Source of the DNA: Heterodera schachtii
Taxonomy: Eukaryota > Nematoda > Chromadorea > Rhabditida > Heteroderidae
Assembly (NCBI GenBank): GCA_023374025.1
Contig: SIJG01000057.1
Coordinates: forward strand, 557,046-621,045
Direction of reading: 5' to 3'
DNA length: 64,000 nt
A program made the translations under genes and the position numbers. The notes below the pieces were generated by a model that did no database searches, was not told where the DNA came from, and saw only the letters and a list, made by a program, of their open reading frames with translations. Below, piece after piece: positions 9,663 to 21,662 of the stretch; position 1 is the stretch's first letter, and each line of letters starts with the position of its first letter.

Positions 9663-11400
9663 ATAAATGCCAAATGAATGAATGCCACACTTTTACGGTT
9701 GAGGTGCCCCAGTTTGGGCATAATTTTTTAAACGAAATAATAGCCAAATAATCATTGAAAATCACCGCTTGGATGGCTTCAATCTTCGAAGGCCAATTCC
9801 CATCATCCTTTTTCATGTCCAACGAGCATTTGAACATTTTTGGCACATTGTTTTGAAGCGGAGTGAAAAGCCATTTGGCCACCGCTTGTCCATCCGATGC
9901 CGCGGCACTGTCATCACATGGAAATTTGGTGAAGAAACCATAGTCGTAGGCATGGACAACGCGAAGCGATGGAAAATCGTTGAGAATTGACGGGCCGACG
10001 GATTGACGCAAACGGCGCAAAAATGTGCCCATCAATCCAATGCCATGGTTGTTTTTGCCGAGCATTGGCCAAATGTTGCGCGAAAGGAACTCCTCAATGC
10101 GATCACTGTATGTCATGGCGCCAAAATTGATTGGACAGACGGCGAAAAGTTGACGAAAACGGTGAAGAAAAGTGATGACATTGCGGTCGATGTAACTAAA
10201 ATGAATGGGAAATGTTCAGGGTAGCCAGATGAAAATTTTCAAAAGCCTTCATTTAGCATGCAAAAAAACCTCATTTTGGGTCAAAAAGCCTCATTTTTAC
10301 AAAATTTATTCAAAACACGTTTAAAATGATCAAATGTTGTATTTTTGACTGTCCATGATCAATTTGAGCAATTTTTTTTTGAAATAAGCATTTGTGAAAT
10401 TCTGAGCACGAAAAATCGAAGTTGATTTTTTGCGGCGCTTTTTCCAAAAAACTTTGGGGAACAAGAGGGGCCGGCGGTGCCGATAGGCGCCGCTGGGGAA
10501 AATTTTGTGATTTTTAATGTTATTTGTTAACAGATTTGTCCACAAAAATGGCAAAATTTTGTGATTTTGAGCAAATTTTTAAGAAAATAAAGGAATTTTA
10601 GAAGTTGGCGGTGCCGATAGGCGCCGCCAGGGGAAAAATTGAGAATTTTGGCCATATTTTAGCAGATTTTCATTAAAAAAATTATTAATTTTGTGATTTT
10701 TTTTTGGAAAAAATTGATTATTTTCTGATTTTTAAAAATTTAGCAAATTTTTTTGGAAAATTTGGGTGAGTTTTCGTTTTGATGCTCTATTAAAAACCCA
10801 AATTATTAAATAATTGTAAAACATTATGCCAATTTATCAAAATTTAAAAAGATTCTGAGGATTTTCCCCAAAAGCCTCAAAAATTCTCAAAATTTCTCAA
10901 AAAGCCACAAAAATCCTCAAATCCTCATTTTTCAAAAAATCCTCATTGACCTATCAAAAAGCCACAAAATGAGGATAAATCCTCAGATCTGGCTACCCTG
11001 GAAATGTTGTCTAAATTGTTTTGTATAATTGCAAATTTTACCAGATCTCGATGCGGTGAAATCCGCTGACTTTGCGTGGCAATTGAATTTGAGGAATTGG
11101 CAAAGGTTTTTCATCCAAAGTGATAATTTACATTTCCTTGTTGCCATTTTCTCCAATTTTGCTTCGAATTTGAATAAATTTCAGCGCCTATTTGCGGTTT
11201 TTGAAGTGTTCGTCCACGTAAAAGTCAAATTGGTGACTGATCATCGCAATTCCAAGGCCAAGTTGTGAAGGCGGCAGCAAATCGAAGACACAAAGCCAAC
11301 AGTCGGCGGCGATGAAACTGAAAAAAGAAAAACAAAATTAAAAAGTGAAATTGGCATTTTATTTTTACATTGCTTTTGCCATTTTTTCCTCCGCTTCTTT
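9242..11400 (-). pseudogene. Subfamily 2 F-box-like gene (copy D) with hAT insertion
   Basis: Exons 9766-10195, 9342-9631 and 9242-9287 are open and intact (YIDRNVITFLHRFRQLF, IWPMLGKNNHG, DGQAVAKWLFTP, FNLTNELTREQL). The F-box-like exon (about 11040-11325) keeps CWLCVFDLLPPSQLGLGIAMISHQFDF. It has two in-frame stops: TAG where relatives have the Trp codon of RKWALK, and TAA after the KEM motif. Upstream, the anchor exon is replaced by a short MAKAIF-type reading (about 11370-11391). A 784-bp hAT element sits in the intron between the F-box-like and middle exons. It is a pseudogene. Confidence 0.75.
10217..11000. mobile_element. 784-bp non-autonomous hAT element
   Basis: Perfect 14-bp terminal inverted repeats (CAGGGTAGCCAGAT) are flanked by the 8-bp direct repeat GAAATGTT at 10209-10216 and 11001-11008. 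The interior has CTCATTTT-rich ends and two copies of a GC-rich palindromic motif (about 10473-10496 and 10603-10632). No transposase is encoded. It inserted about 20 bp from the intron acceptor of copy D. A truncated relative starts at 46016. Confidence 0.9.
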
Positions 11401-12044
11401 TGGATTGTCTGATATTTTGATGAAGCGAAATTATTAAGACAATTTTAAACAGGTGTACACTTGGTGGCAAGCTCAAAAGTTTCAAAAGTAGTTGTCTTTT
11501 TCTGAGCAATTCTTCTTAAAAAATTGGGCAGAGAGTTCGTTCGACCTGATCCACTTTTTCAAAATAAGAATACCATTGAATTTGTGCTCTGGTCAACAAC
11601 CATCGACTGAATTTTTTAAAATTTTCAAAAACATAGTTTCTTGCACATAAAGTTTTTAAGAAGAAAATTTTAAAATTTTTCAATTTAAGCTTTAACTATT
11701 TAGCAGTTTTTAACACCTAAAAATTGGATTTCCTACTGATCACGAATCTGCCATCCATATTTAAATTCGAATACCTACTTGAACTTTCAACTTTTTTTTT
11801 TTCAAATTCGGGTCCCGTGTTCGGAATTGTTCATAAAATGCATGTCCAATTCGTGATAAATTCATACGATTATTAATGTTTCAGGAAATCACTGAATTTA
11901 TTCCTAAGACATACATAAAAACAAACCAATGATCAAAAAACATTTAATGAGAAACGTCATAAAAGCCAAAAGATTCATTTTCCAATTCCATAATTCAAAA
12001 TTGATCGATCACTTCTCAACAATTCATTCATTCACTTCTTCTGA

Positions 12045-12078
12045 TCACTTGGGCCGAGTGTTGCGTTGCGTTAGAAGT
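12045..12078 (-). pseudogene. Orphan last exon, subfamily 2
   Basis: An acceptor AG precedes codons for LLTQRNTRPK and a stop. Part of the preceding intron is still alignable to other copies up to about 12130, after which the similarity ends. The 3' flank (11890-12045) also matches that of copies C and D. 11520-11890 and 12130-12570 contain nothing else I could identify. Confidence 0.55.
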
Positions 12079-12574
12079 CTAAAAATAAACAGTCATTAAA
12101 TTTGAATTTTTGAAGAAATCATAAAATACAAAGAAAATTCCGAAAGATAAAAATTTCGATCGATAAAAATGCAATGAAACCTGGCTGAATTTTTCTTAAT
12201 TGTTGGAAGAATCTCTTAATGTTTTGACAATTTAGCTTTTATTAACTACAAAATGAACCAGCAGCAAGTAATTAAAACAAAACGAAATAATGATAAGTTG
12301 GTGCATTATGGTGCACTCTATGGTTCCACAAATTCAGTAACGATGGACTTAACAATATTGTCCCTCAAAATGATCACAATTATGCCAATGCCAATGTAAA
12401 CCTTAACAATTTTCTTTGTGTATTTCCCGAAACTATGAGATGCGACCCTAGTTTGTCCCGGAATTTTGTTATTTTGTTAAATTTTCTACATTAAATTTTA
12501 TGAATGGGAAATAAAAAATGATAACATTTTGGTTCTATTAGTTCTTAAGTTTTTCTAATTGAATCTGACGTTTG

Positions 12575-12693
12575 TACAAGAACTCGTACGAAAATGTCCC
12601 CCGTACGAAAACGGATGGTACGAAAACGTCCCGGTACGAAAACGGCGGTACGAAAACGGCGGTACGAAAATGGCGGTACGAAAACGACCCTGA
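12575..12693. repeat. Minisatellite, unit about GTACGAAAACGGC
   Basis: About seven imperfect 13-17-bp units. It resembles the tandem repeats found in the termini of the Mutator-like elements at 45725 and 57309, so it may be an orphan element end. Just downstream (about 12800-12850) a C homopolymer precedes a short palindrome, CCAAGGG...CCCTTGG. Confidence 0.7.
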
Positions 12694-13147
12694 CCGATAA
12701 CTTTGTTTATGTTTGAAGTTTGAATAACCCCTATCCAAAAATTTAAAATTTTTTGGCGAAAAATTTTGTAAAATACACCCCTAAAAATCGAATTTTTGAC
12801 TTCAGCCCCCCCCCCCCCCCTCAAAGCCAAGGGTCTGGCTACGCCCTTGGCCGATAGATGCCGCCGTAATTTTTTTTTTGTTCGAATTTTTAATGAATAC
12901 TTTTATCGGAGACCTCAAAAACCTGGACAATCAGGACATTTGGGAACACTGGCTTAGGCCTAAGCTTATTCTTATTTTTTTTTTTATTGTCTTTGGTATC
13001 ATTCGAAAGCACTAAGTCTAAATAAGGTACTATGAGAAATTGAAAAATTCTAATATTCATTTGGGACATTAAAACATGAACAGGATAAGGTTAAGTGTTA
13101 TTTATCGAATTTTATAGATTTTTGGGTATTAGGTAATTGATTTTTTA

Positions 13148-13256
13148 CTGAGACGCAGTTGGCTCAGACGCAGTTGGCCCCAAGACGCAGTTGGCTCAGA
13201 CGCAGTTGGCCAGACGCAGTTGGCGAGACGCAGTTGGCCAGACGCAGTTGACCCCT
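13148..13256. repeat. Minisatellite, unit about AGACGCAGTTGGC
   Basis: Seven units of 12-17 bp. No partner array was found nearby. The surrounding 12850-13660 and 13860-14364 are AT-rich without a convincing gene. Confidence 0.75.
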
Positions 13257-13685
13257 ACTGAAAGATGGACTTTTTGGAAATTTTAAAAATTACAGCCCAA
13301 AAAATCCAAAAATTTGAGTTTTCGTCGTCATTTTGGCATTTTTATTTTCTTTTTTTAAATGAAAATTTTTTTCAAAATTTTGGCAAACTTGGAAATTTTT
13401 TTATTCGATGGACGACAATAAATAAATTTTGCATTTTTATGTTTTAAATCCATTTTTTGGTTGTTTATTGTTTTTTTATGTTTATTTAAGCAAATATTGA
13501 CTATATACACCTTTTTTGGAATTTTTGAGGGTTTAAAACACATATTTTGGCAGTTTTTAGTCCATTTTTGAGCTTTTTAGTCCATATTTCGTGATTTTTT
13601 AGTCAATATTTTATGTCCATATTTCGGGTTTTTTTAGTCCATATAATTTACAACCCTAATTATTAATGATACTTTCCAGTTCGTT

Positions 13686-13856
13686 AAGGAAATGTTCAAC
13701 AATTATTTCCGCTGGAGTAGAGAATGATCAATGGGAAATGCTTACCGAAAACTTCCTGAGATTCGCGACTTACCGCCGAATCCGAAAACCCCGAGACACA
13801 AAATCCGAGACTTTTCAAATACATTCTCACACCCTTAAAAATCGATTCGATTAAAA
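13686..13856. repeat. Dispersed repeat shared with 63163-63320
   Basis: About 160 bp with high similarity between the two ends of the window. Both include TCCGCTGGAGTAGAGAATGA and a run of CCGAGAC words. Neither copy has a coding signature. It is probably a transposon fragment. Confidence 0.65.
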
Positions 13857-14364
13857 GCTTCTATAAATTTATTTTGAATGAGAGATTGGCCGATCGACCC
13901 TGACTTTTCCAACGGTGCTGGGACGTTAGTCAAAAATTAATGTAAAATTGATAAATTTAAAAATGTTTCCTCCTTTTCTCACTCATATTTTAAATTTTGG
14001 TTTTGTTTTAACACGGAAATTCAAAGGATTGAATAGGATGGGGTGAGGAGTCACGCCCCTTTCGAAAAGTACCATGAATAATGCCTAATTATACATCATC
14101 CAATTCATCATAACTCAAATTATCACTCATTCTTCTGCAGATCACTGGGCCCGGGAGTCGAGAACAGTGGACCCTTTTGAGGCCTCTGATAAACCATTCA
14201 TCCAAATTCCAATTCACCACCTCAAAAATGATCGACATTTCACAAAAACATATATTGAACAAAAATTCGAAAGCAACAAATAAATGTGTAAGAAGCAACA
14301 AAAGCATTTCTGAGAGAGAAAATAAGCATCAAATCTCAAATGTAATTAATTCACTTCTGCGCAA

Positions 14365-15668
14365 TTAGACGACAGTTCCGATGCTTTTGCCCGCTTCTTC
14401 TTTTTCTTTCCTTGGTGGAGACAATGGCCTAAAATTAAGCATTTGTTTTTCCAACAAAATCAAATTCCGTTGGTTGTTGTTGCTCACCCAATGGAACGAT
14501 TGCCACGCCACAACTCAAATTGGACATTGTTCAAATTGTCCTCCCAATTTTTGTCGTTTTCCCATTGAACCGTCTCCCCAATTGGACAACGCTTCATCAG
14601 CAAATCAACTTCATCATAACGTGACACTTTCTTCAAAGTCAGCTTTTCTTTGGTCCATTCATTCACCAATTCAAATGGCTCAGCATTTGGCATTGTTCTC
14701 ACATTATCAATTCGACTAATGTAACTGGCGGAAGAATTGGTGGCACGGAGAAATGCCTAAACAAAACCAAAACGCAAATCAAAGGCAATCAAAGCAGTCA
14801 GTTAGTAGTCTAACGAAGATATGGCCGGCCACCTCTTTCAAATTGTTGACCCATTCGAGATCCAGTCGACCACAGTAATCATGGCAATGCAATCGCTTCG
14901 GTTGGCCATTTTTGCTCGGCGTGCGCAACCATTTGGACAATGCTTGGCCAGCAGCTGCATTCGGCCATCATCACAAATTGGATCGGGCAACACAAGACCA
15001 GAATGGATTACATTCAGATGATCAAGATCAGTGAGAATTGTTGACGAAATGAAACGACGCAAATTGTCCAAATGGTCGACATCGGCAAATCGCAAATGGC
15101 GAATATTCGGCACAAAAATGGGCCAAATTTGACGGGCCAAAACATCCCAAATTCGCTGTCCATCCTCGGTTTTGCGTAAATACACATTGAACTCCAATTT
15201 GGTGCCCATTCTGTCCCAAATTTGCTGGTTGAAACGGAGAAATTCAATGACGGAATGGTCAATGTACCTGAAGAAATAAAAAAATAAGCCTTAAAATACA
15301 CGGTCACCGTTTAAAATTACTCAATCCAAAGATGATTAAAGCGGATTTTGTTTGGTAACGGATGGTCCGGCAGTGGAAATTGCACAGATTTGCCACCGAC
15401 CCGTTCAAACAATTTCGCTTTTGGTCCTTTGTCCTTGTCAATTCTGATAATTCTCTAAATTGTCAATTCGCTTTTGCCATCAAAATGCGCGTCCACTAAA
15501 ATGTCGAAACGATCGGAAAGCAATGCCATTTTGAGTCCGAGTTGAGCACGGTCAAAATTTGGCAGAATGTCCAACCAAACATCCGCACAAATCCAACTGA
15601 AATAAGAAATTAGAGAAAAATGAAAAATTTGTAATTTTATTTAAGAAAATTCCTTACCGCCTGTTCAT
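14365..15668 (-). pseudogene. Subfamily 1 F-box-like gene (copy F), stop and frameshift
   Basis: All five exons are placed: 15658-15668 (MNRR), 15321-15596, 14833-15267, 14488-14756 and 14365-14428. The F-box-like exon reads WICADVWLDILPNFDRAQLG but has TAG in place of the Trp codon of the usual TIW motif. The middle exon lost one base near 14964, within the DDGP motif. The last exons are open (FELVNEWTKEKLTL, MKRCPIGE, PLSPPRKEKEEAG). The middle exon is almost the same as the orphan exon at 37122-37405. Two lesions make it a pseudogene. An extra exon-like scrap at 14127-14160 resembles the GPSD tail of relatives. Confidence 0.8.
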
Positions 15669-15864
15669 TTTTGCTGCAATTAACAAAATTTGCCCTTTTT
15701 TCAATTGTTGGTGTCACAAAATTCAGAATAATTATGTAAATAAAGTTGTCATGCAAATCCTTTAACCAATGAGCTGTGAATGGAGGGAATTGTAAGTTAA
15801 TCGTCGCTGTTTCAAAGTCACTGATGACTAAATTTGGGATTTAATAAATTTAAATAGAAGATGA

Positions 15865-16912
15865 TCACTTACTGCGTGCTGGTGTGTTAGGTGCAATCAC
15901 CGCTTTGATCGCATTGAGCCCCTCCTCGTAGTATTTTCGTTGCTTTCCAGGCAACAGAGCATGCACACATAATGTGAGCCGCCTGTTGACAAAAGCCCCG
16001 ATCACGAAACACTGCGTCCAGGCGGCAGGTGCGACTTTGAACGTACCATCCACAGAAATTTTCCTTGCCCCCTTCAAAACATCCAACAGCTAAAAAAAAA
16101 GCAAAACAATTGACATTGAAATGAATAACTTAACTTCGGGTGTGCAAAGACTAACACCACGTCCGATTCTCCTTGGCGGTGCATTCGGCTGTCGTACAAC
16201 AGTGTGCTTTTGCCATCCTTCATAAGCAAGGTATCGGGTAGCACAGCATTCAGGGGGTTGACACGGTCCATGTTGCCGTAAATCTTCCTTTTCTGTCTAA
16301 AAATTTTGAAATAAATAGAAGTACAAAAATTTGGAGACGCACCTTCTCATTACTTCCTCAAGCGCACGATCAGTGCCCATTGACACATACGTTTCGTCCT
16401 TGGTGCCTGCACGTATTTCCGCCAGAACTTTGGAGGGTTTCAGGCGCGGCTTTTCGCCTGTAGTCCGCCTTAATTTTGTTGCGCTTTTGCTCTGCATGGA
16501 AGCATGCTGGATTTGGCAAATGATTATGCCCTTTTTTCCCGATCATTCCAATGATGGCGCCTTCTCCTTCTTCGTTCACAATTGCCGTTGCGTCGCAATC
16601 CCTGTTGGAACAGCGGAACCACCTTCCCCTTCTGCGAGTGAATCGGAACCCTAAAAGCAGTTATTTTCCTTAAAAAAACGACCGCAAACCTTGATGCCAA
16701 ATGCAAAATGCCCCTCTCTCCGTTTTTCCGCACTGAAACTCGACGAGAGGTCGATTTTCCGTGTCATCTTCATCCGACGCCGGCTCTTCATCGTCGTTTC
16801 TCTCACTTTGCGTGATAAAAACGCTGCAGTCGTCGAAATCTGACGACTTTCTTGTGCGTTTGGGTGCCTTCCGTTGCTGCTGTTGTTCAATTAACTGACG
16901 AATTGATTTCAT
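15865..16912 (-). pseudogene. FLYWCH zinc finger / MULE transposase-like gene, truncated
   Basis: The N-terminus (MKSIRQLIEQQQQRKAPKR) precedes an acidic linker and a FLYWCH-like zinc finger: CIWHQG, an intron about 16643-16690, WFRCSNRDCDAT, then KKGHNHLPNP. A frameshift near 16440 separates this from the frame reading KPRLKPSKVLAEIRAG and MGTDRALEEV. Further exons read MDRVNPLNAVLPDTLL and the start of the MULE transposase domain (KISVDGTFKVAPAAWTQCF, with its first Asp, then ALLPGKQRKYYEEGLNAI). The copy stops there, so the later catalytic acidic residues are absent. Such genes derive from Mutator-like transposons. It lies directly upstream of copy F on the same strand and is probably inactive. 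Confidence 0.75.
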
Positions 16913-17085
16913 TTGCCTAAAATTGAGAAAATTGATTTAAAATAGGTAAAATTTCATACACATAACTCATAAATTAATTAAGAAAAATAGACTAAATAAG
17001 TATCAAATTAAGTCCTTGAAAAATGCAAAAATATTCATATTCAGTTAATTTTTTGTACATAAGTTTATTATATTTGGCTTAGTAG

Positions 17086-17283
17086 ACGAACGTTTAGTAG
17101 ACGAATCGTTTAGTAGACGAATAGTGGCTTTTTGGCTGAGTAAACGAATCGTGTATTTTTAGCTGAGTAGACGAATCGTGTAATAGACGAATCGTTTAGT
17201 AGACGAATCGTGGCTTTTTGGCTGAGTAGACGAATCGTGTATTTTTGGCTGAGTAGACGAATCGTGTAATAGACGAATCGTTG
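17086..17283. repeat. Minisatellite, unit about TAGTAGACGAATCGT
   Basis: Roughly a dozen imperfect units alternate with TTTTTGGCTGAG spacers. It resembles subterminal repeats of Mutator-like elements in this window. 17330-18230 holds scraps of the GTTCGAATTCGGG foldback family (17483-17511, 17671-17735) and no gene. Confidence 0.7.
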
Positions 17284-18230
17284 GCGCGCCGCTTCCAATT
17301 CAAAGAAACTTTTGTTTTGGACACTTGAAAAAGTCATAGTTTTGATTTTGATGCATTTTTAGAGGTTGTTTAGGTAATCAAGTAATTATGGTCATTAGGG
17401 CTAGGAATTAATGTCAAATGACCTTTTTTTGCTAACACGAAATCGCCTTAAAATGACTTTTAGCTCACAAATAGCTAATGAAAATTTCGAACCCGGACTC
17501 GAACAAAAGTCGAAAGCAACTCATTTTCCATAAAAACCAACTTTATTGTCTAAACCGATTAAAATGCATGGAATGAATAGAAAATAAGGATTTACATATA
17601 GTCATTACAGATATTTGAACCGATTTTGGACACATAAATAGAGGTGGATTTTGTTTAAAAAGTTTCGTTTTTGTTCGAGTTCGGGTCCGGGGTTCGAAAT
17701 GGATATCATATTCGTGATCAGCACCACCGAAAAGCTCAGGGTTCATGTTTTTATCGCAAAATATAAAGGAAAATACGGGACCTCCATGCTTCATGATTGC
17801 CGCATTTTGATTTTATTTATTTTTGCTAGTTTCTCATCTTTTTTTTGCATTTCATTGTCGAAATCAGGGCTGTGCGAAAATCACACAAAAAAAAAATTTT
17901 CGTATACGAAAACGAAACGAAAAAACTTTGTCGGACGAAAACGAAAGTCAAAAAGTGCCGAAAATGTAGGACGAAACCAAAAGAAATTTCGTCCAGCCCT
18001 GGTCGAAATCGATACGGGATTCGTGAGCAACGACCTGAAAACCATCGGAAGCATCGTTTTGAGCAATTTGAGTTTTTGAAGCACAGATTAATTAATATTT
18101 ATCCAATTTTCAATTCAGCATAACACAAAAATAAATCAGTCATTTCTCAAATAATCTCTCATCCCAAATAAATATCAACAGATCAATGCAATTCATCATA
18201 ACTCAAATGATCGGTAATTTCCATAAATGA

Positions 18231-19899
18231 TCACTCATTCTTCTGCTGATCACTGGGCCCGGGAGTCGAGAACACTTTTTCGTCGCTTTGATCTGGCGGA
18301 GACATCGGCCTTAATTAAATGCAATTTCAATTTATGAACATTTTTATTGAAAAGTAGAACGCGGAATTATTAAAAAACCCGGGCCAGCAGTGTTTCTAAA
18401 TAGACCAGGACAAGACAGGGACTGAATGAAGTCCTGCTGTTTTAGCAGCAGGACTCCTGGCCATACATGGAAAATGGGGGGGGGGGAGTAAGAATGAAGG
18501 GAAAAAGAGGGAAATTTCTGAAAAATTTGGCTATTTTATTAATAAAACCTCATTAAAAATTCTTTTCATTGACGGACAATTCGCCTAAATTTCGATTTAC
18601 CCCCTCCCCCTTTTTTCTTCGATTTACCCACCCCCCCCCCTTTCATGTATGCTGCTTGGCCCTGCCAAAATTGCTGGGAAAGTATGTGTACTGTACAGAG
18701 GATACTGTCGTCACCATTTCCGTATTTTATACAAAAGTAAAGCCTTCTTTGCTGCTCACCCAATGGAATCATTATAAAGAATGAAGTTAACTCCGTTCAA
18801 ATGGTGCAAATTGTCGTCTTTTTGAACCGCCGCCGACGTCTCCCCAACACTAATTGGGCACCGTTTCAACAGCCAATCACTAATTTCACCATCGCGATCT
18901 CTCTCCTTCGTCAATGTCAGCTTCTCATTAGTCCGTTCATTCACCAATTCAAATGGTTCATTTGGCATTGTGTAATAAAAAGTAATTCGAATATTGTAAC
19001 TGACCGAAGTGGTGGCATGGAGAAATGCCTAAATAAAACTGTAAAAAAACGATTTAACGAAATACGGCGGATCACACCTCTTTGAAATTGTTGACCCATT
19101 CCAAATCTGATTCATCAAAATAATCATGGCAATGCAATCGCTTCGGCTGCCCGTCTTTGCTCGGCGTGTGCAACCATTGGGACAACACTTGGCCAGCAGT
19201 TGCGTTTGGCCCATCATCGCCAATTGCATCGGGGAACAGTCCATAGGAATTGATTGAATTCAGATGATCAAGATCAGTGAGAATTGTCGGTGAAGTGCGA
19301 TGACGCAAATTGTCCAAATGATCGGCATTGGGAAAGTACAAATGGCGAATATTTGGCGCAAAAATGGGCCAAATTTCACTTGTAAAAACATCCCAGTTTC
19401 GCTTTTGGTCACCATCAATGAACAAATCCAAATTGGTGCCATTTCTGTCCCAAATTTGTTTGTTCGAACGCAGAAATTCAATGACGGAATGGTCAATGTA
19501 CCTGAAGAAATAAAAAATAATATGCCTTAAAATACACAAGTTTAAAATTACTGAATCGAAAGGTCCTTAAAGCGAATTTTGATGGGCAGCGGACGGTCAG
19601 GAAATGGAAATGCCACAAATTTGACATTGACCCGTACAGACAGTTGCGCTTTAGGTCCTTTGTCCTTGTCAATTCTGATAATTCTCCAAATTCTCAATTC
19701 GCTTTTTCCGTCGAAATGCGTGTCCACTAAAATGTCGAAACGGTCGGAAAGCAATGCCATTTTGAGTCCGAGTTCAACACGTTCAAAAGATGGGAGAATG
19801 TCCATCCAAACGTCGCTACAAATCCATCTGAACATGGAAAAACATTTGGGTAAGCAAAAAAATTTGTAATTTTTAAAAATTTCCCTACCGTCGGTTCAT
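18231..19899 (-). CDS. F-box-like protein, subfamily 1 (copy G), apparently intact, 352 aa
   Basis: Five exons (19889-19899, 19552-19827, 19078-19501, 18760-19028, 18231-18309) join in frame to 1059 nt. The start is the MNRR exon conserved in the family. Residues about 4-50 are F-box-like (RWICSDVWMDILPSFERVELG...RFDILVDTHFDG). The middle exon carries FLRSNKQIWD, IWPIFAPNIRHL, DDGPNATAGQ and KWLHTP variants (here QWLHTP). The next exon has FELVNERTNEKLTL and WLLKRCPI; the tail is PMSPPDQSDEK...GPSDQQKNE. F-box proteins usually present substrates to SCF ubiquitin ligases, but SKP1 binding is only an inference. Intron 4 is about 450 nt instead of about 50, because of an insertion with homopolymer G and C tracts (about 18330-18745). 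No TATA box was assigned. Confidence 0.75.
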
Positions 19900-19975
19900 T
19901 TTTGCTGAAATTAGCACAATTTGCCGTTTTCCAATTGATTGATGCCAGAATAAATACCTAATTAGGTAATTGTTA

Positions 19976-20330
19976 GAACCCGGACCCGAAATCGAACAAA
20001 AAGTCGAAAATCCAAATTTTCGAATTTTGCATTTTTGGTCCAAAATCGGTTTAAATAATCATTGCTTAAATAATATTATTCAAACTATTTTTAGACTTAA
20101 AACGCGAAATTCGAACATTTGGATTTTTGACTTAGTTCGAATTCTGGTCCGGGGTTCGTAAACAGATGCCCGTCAGGTGTGGAGCGCGCACAGAAAAATC
20201 CCGCGGTCGCGGATTCAAATTGCCGCGATCGCGAATCGCAGCAAAAAAGCGCCGCGGCGGATCGCGGTCGCGTCCCACCCGTGATGCCCGATTCGTGATC
20301 AGCGACCTCGAAACCCCCAGGAAACTTGTT
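19976..20330. repeat. Foldback-family fragment split by a hAT MITE
   Basis: Two inverted arms carry the CGAACCCCGGACCCGAA-type word (19976-19999 and 20131-20159). Typical flanking sequence (GATTCGTGATCAGCGACC) continues after the MITE at 20174-20283. It belongs to the same family as 6514-6973 and 58782-59247. 20330-22030 has no gene that I can support. Confidence 0.55.
20174..20283. mobile_element. 110-bp hAT-type MITE, second copy
   Basis: It starts CAGGTGTGGAGCGCGC and ends with the near-complement TCCCACCCGTG. The interior is CGCGGTCGCGG-rich, matching the MITE at 6844-6964. Flanks are ATGCCCGT (20166-20173) and ATGCCCGA (20284-20291), an 8-bp duplication with one change. Confidence 0.75.
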
Positions 20331-21387
20331 TTTATGACATTAGATTTTTTGAAATTTTTTTCAAAAAAAGGGGGGGGGACAAACTACACTATTAATTACC
20401 AAATAATTTATCTCAATACTGATTTGGTTTATTTTTGCTGATTCGAATTTTAATAAAATTTAGTCATTTTAAAATTTGAGGCTTTTTAGAAATCCAATCC
20501 CGGCTTTTTGTTGGTCCCCAATTTTTGGAGGAGAAATACTCGCTCCCGCGCAAAATAATTTTTATTTTTTTTTGAAAATGTAAGACATTGGCATTTGTTT
20601 ATATTTTGACTCATGAAAATCAAAATTCTTCAACAAAAAATTATTATATTTTTCATAATAATTTTTTAGATGAAAAGCATAAATAGTTGAAAGTTTTTTT
20701 TTTAAATTTTACAAGCAAAAATAGTTGTTAAAAAGTTTCATAAGCAAAAATAGTTGCTAAAAAATGCTATCCGCAAAAAAATCCGGGCCCTGTTTATCAA
20801 TATATTTTAATTTGGGCCGGCACGGTTGGACCCCAGCATGTTTTTCCACTACAACTTTTTTCTTTGCCAACCAAATTCCACATTGATGGCATCATTCGAA
20901 AGCTCTTTACATGCTCTATTAGCTTTAAAAAACAAACAAATTTTTATTCCATATGAAAAAGTTATTAAGAAAAAATTTCGGCTTTTCATGTATAACTTTT
21001 TTGACCTTTGTCTAACTGTCAAGCAATAGATTAGAAAAAGCTTCTAAACATGTTTAACTTTAGAATGATACAAAAAATGTTGGATTTGGTTGACATAAGA
21101 AAAAAGTTAATTCACTTCTGCTGATATATCCATTTTTTGCTTCTTTTCAAGGGATCAATGATGAACTTAGCTGTTAATAATGATTTGGACGCATAAAAAT
21201 GTGATTGGTATGAAAAGAAAGATAAATGTTTGATTTGAATGGGAGCGAAGAAATAAGAAAGGAGCAATCGATTGTATGGGAGCGAAATTTAAGTCCGCCA
21301 AATTATGTGCCGTCGTCCCCAACCAAAGACATATTGGAGAAAAGGGACAATGAGAGAAAACCGAGAGACAAATGAAAAAAACAAAAG

Positions 21388-21662
21388 AGAACAGTGAGAG
21401 AGAGAGAGAGACAAAGGGACTGATAGAGAGACAAAGAGAGAGAGAGAGACAAAGCGACTGATAGAGAGACAAAGGGACTGAGAGAGAGAGACAAAGGGAC
21501 TGAGAGAGAGACAGAGAGAGAGAGACAAAGGGACTGAGAGAGAGAGAGACAAAGGGACTGAGAGAGAGACAGAGAGAGAGAGAGAGACAGAGACAAAGGG
21601 ACTGAGAGAGAGAGACAAAGGGACTGAGAGAGAGACAGAGAAAGAGAGAGAGACGGAGAGAG
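21388..21662. repeat. GA-rich microsatellite/minisatellite
   Basis: Interleaved GAGAGAGA and GACAAAGGGACTGA units. The long Ser/Leu-rich minus-strand frames over it are low-complexity artefacts. Directly after (21693-21800) lies a CTCGG-rich fragment that starts TAGGGATGTGC and may be a hAT-like end. Confidence 0.9.

Noticed and set aside
12538..12830. RFRTAVFVPPFSY-type ORFs
   Set aside because: They are frame translations of the GTACGAAAACGGC minisatellite, with no independent evidence of coding.
13148..13256. CRISPR-like array
   Set aside because: The units are about 13 bp and directly adjacent without unique spacers, in a eukaryotic setting. It is a minisatellite.
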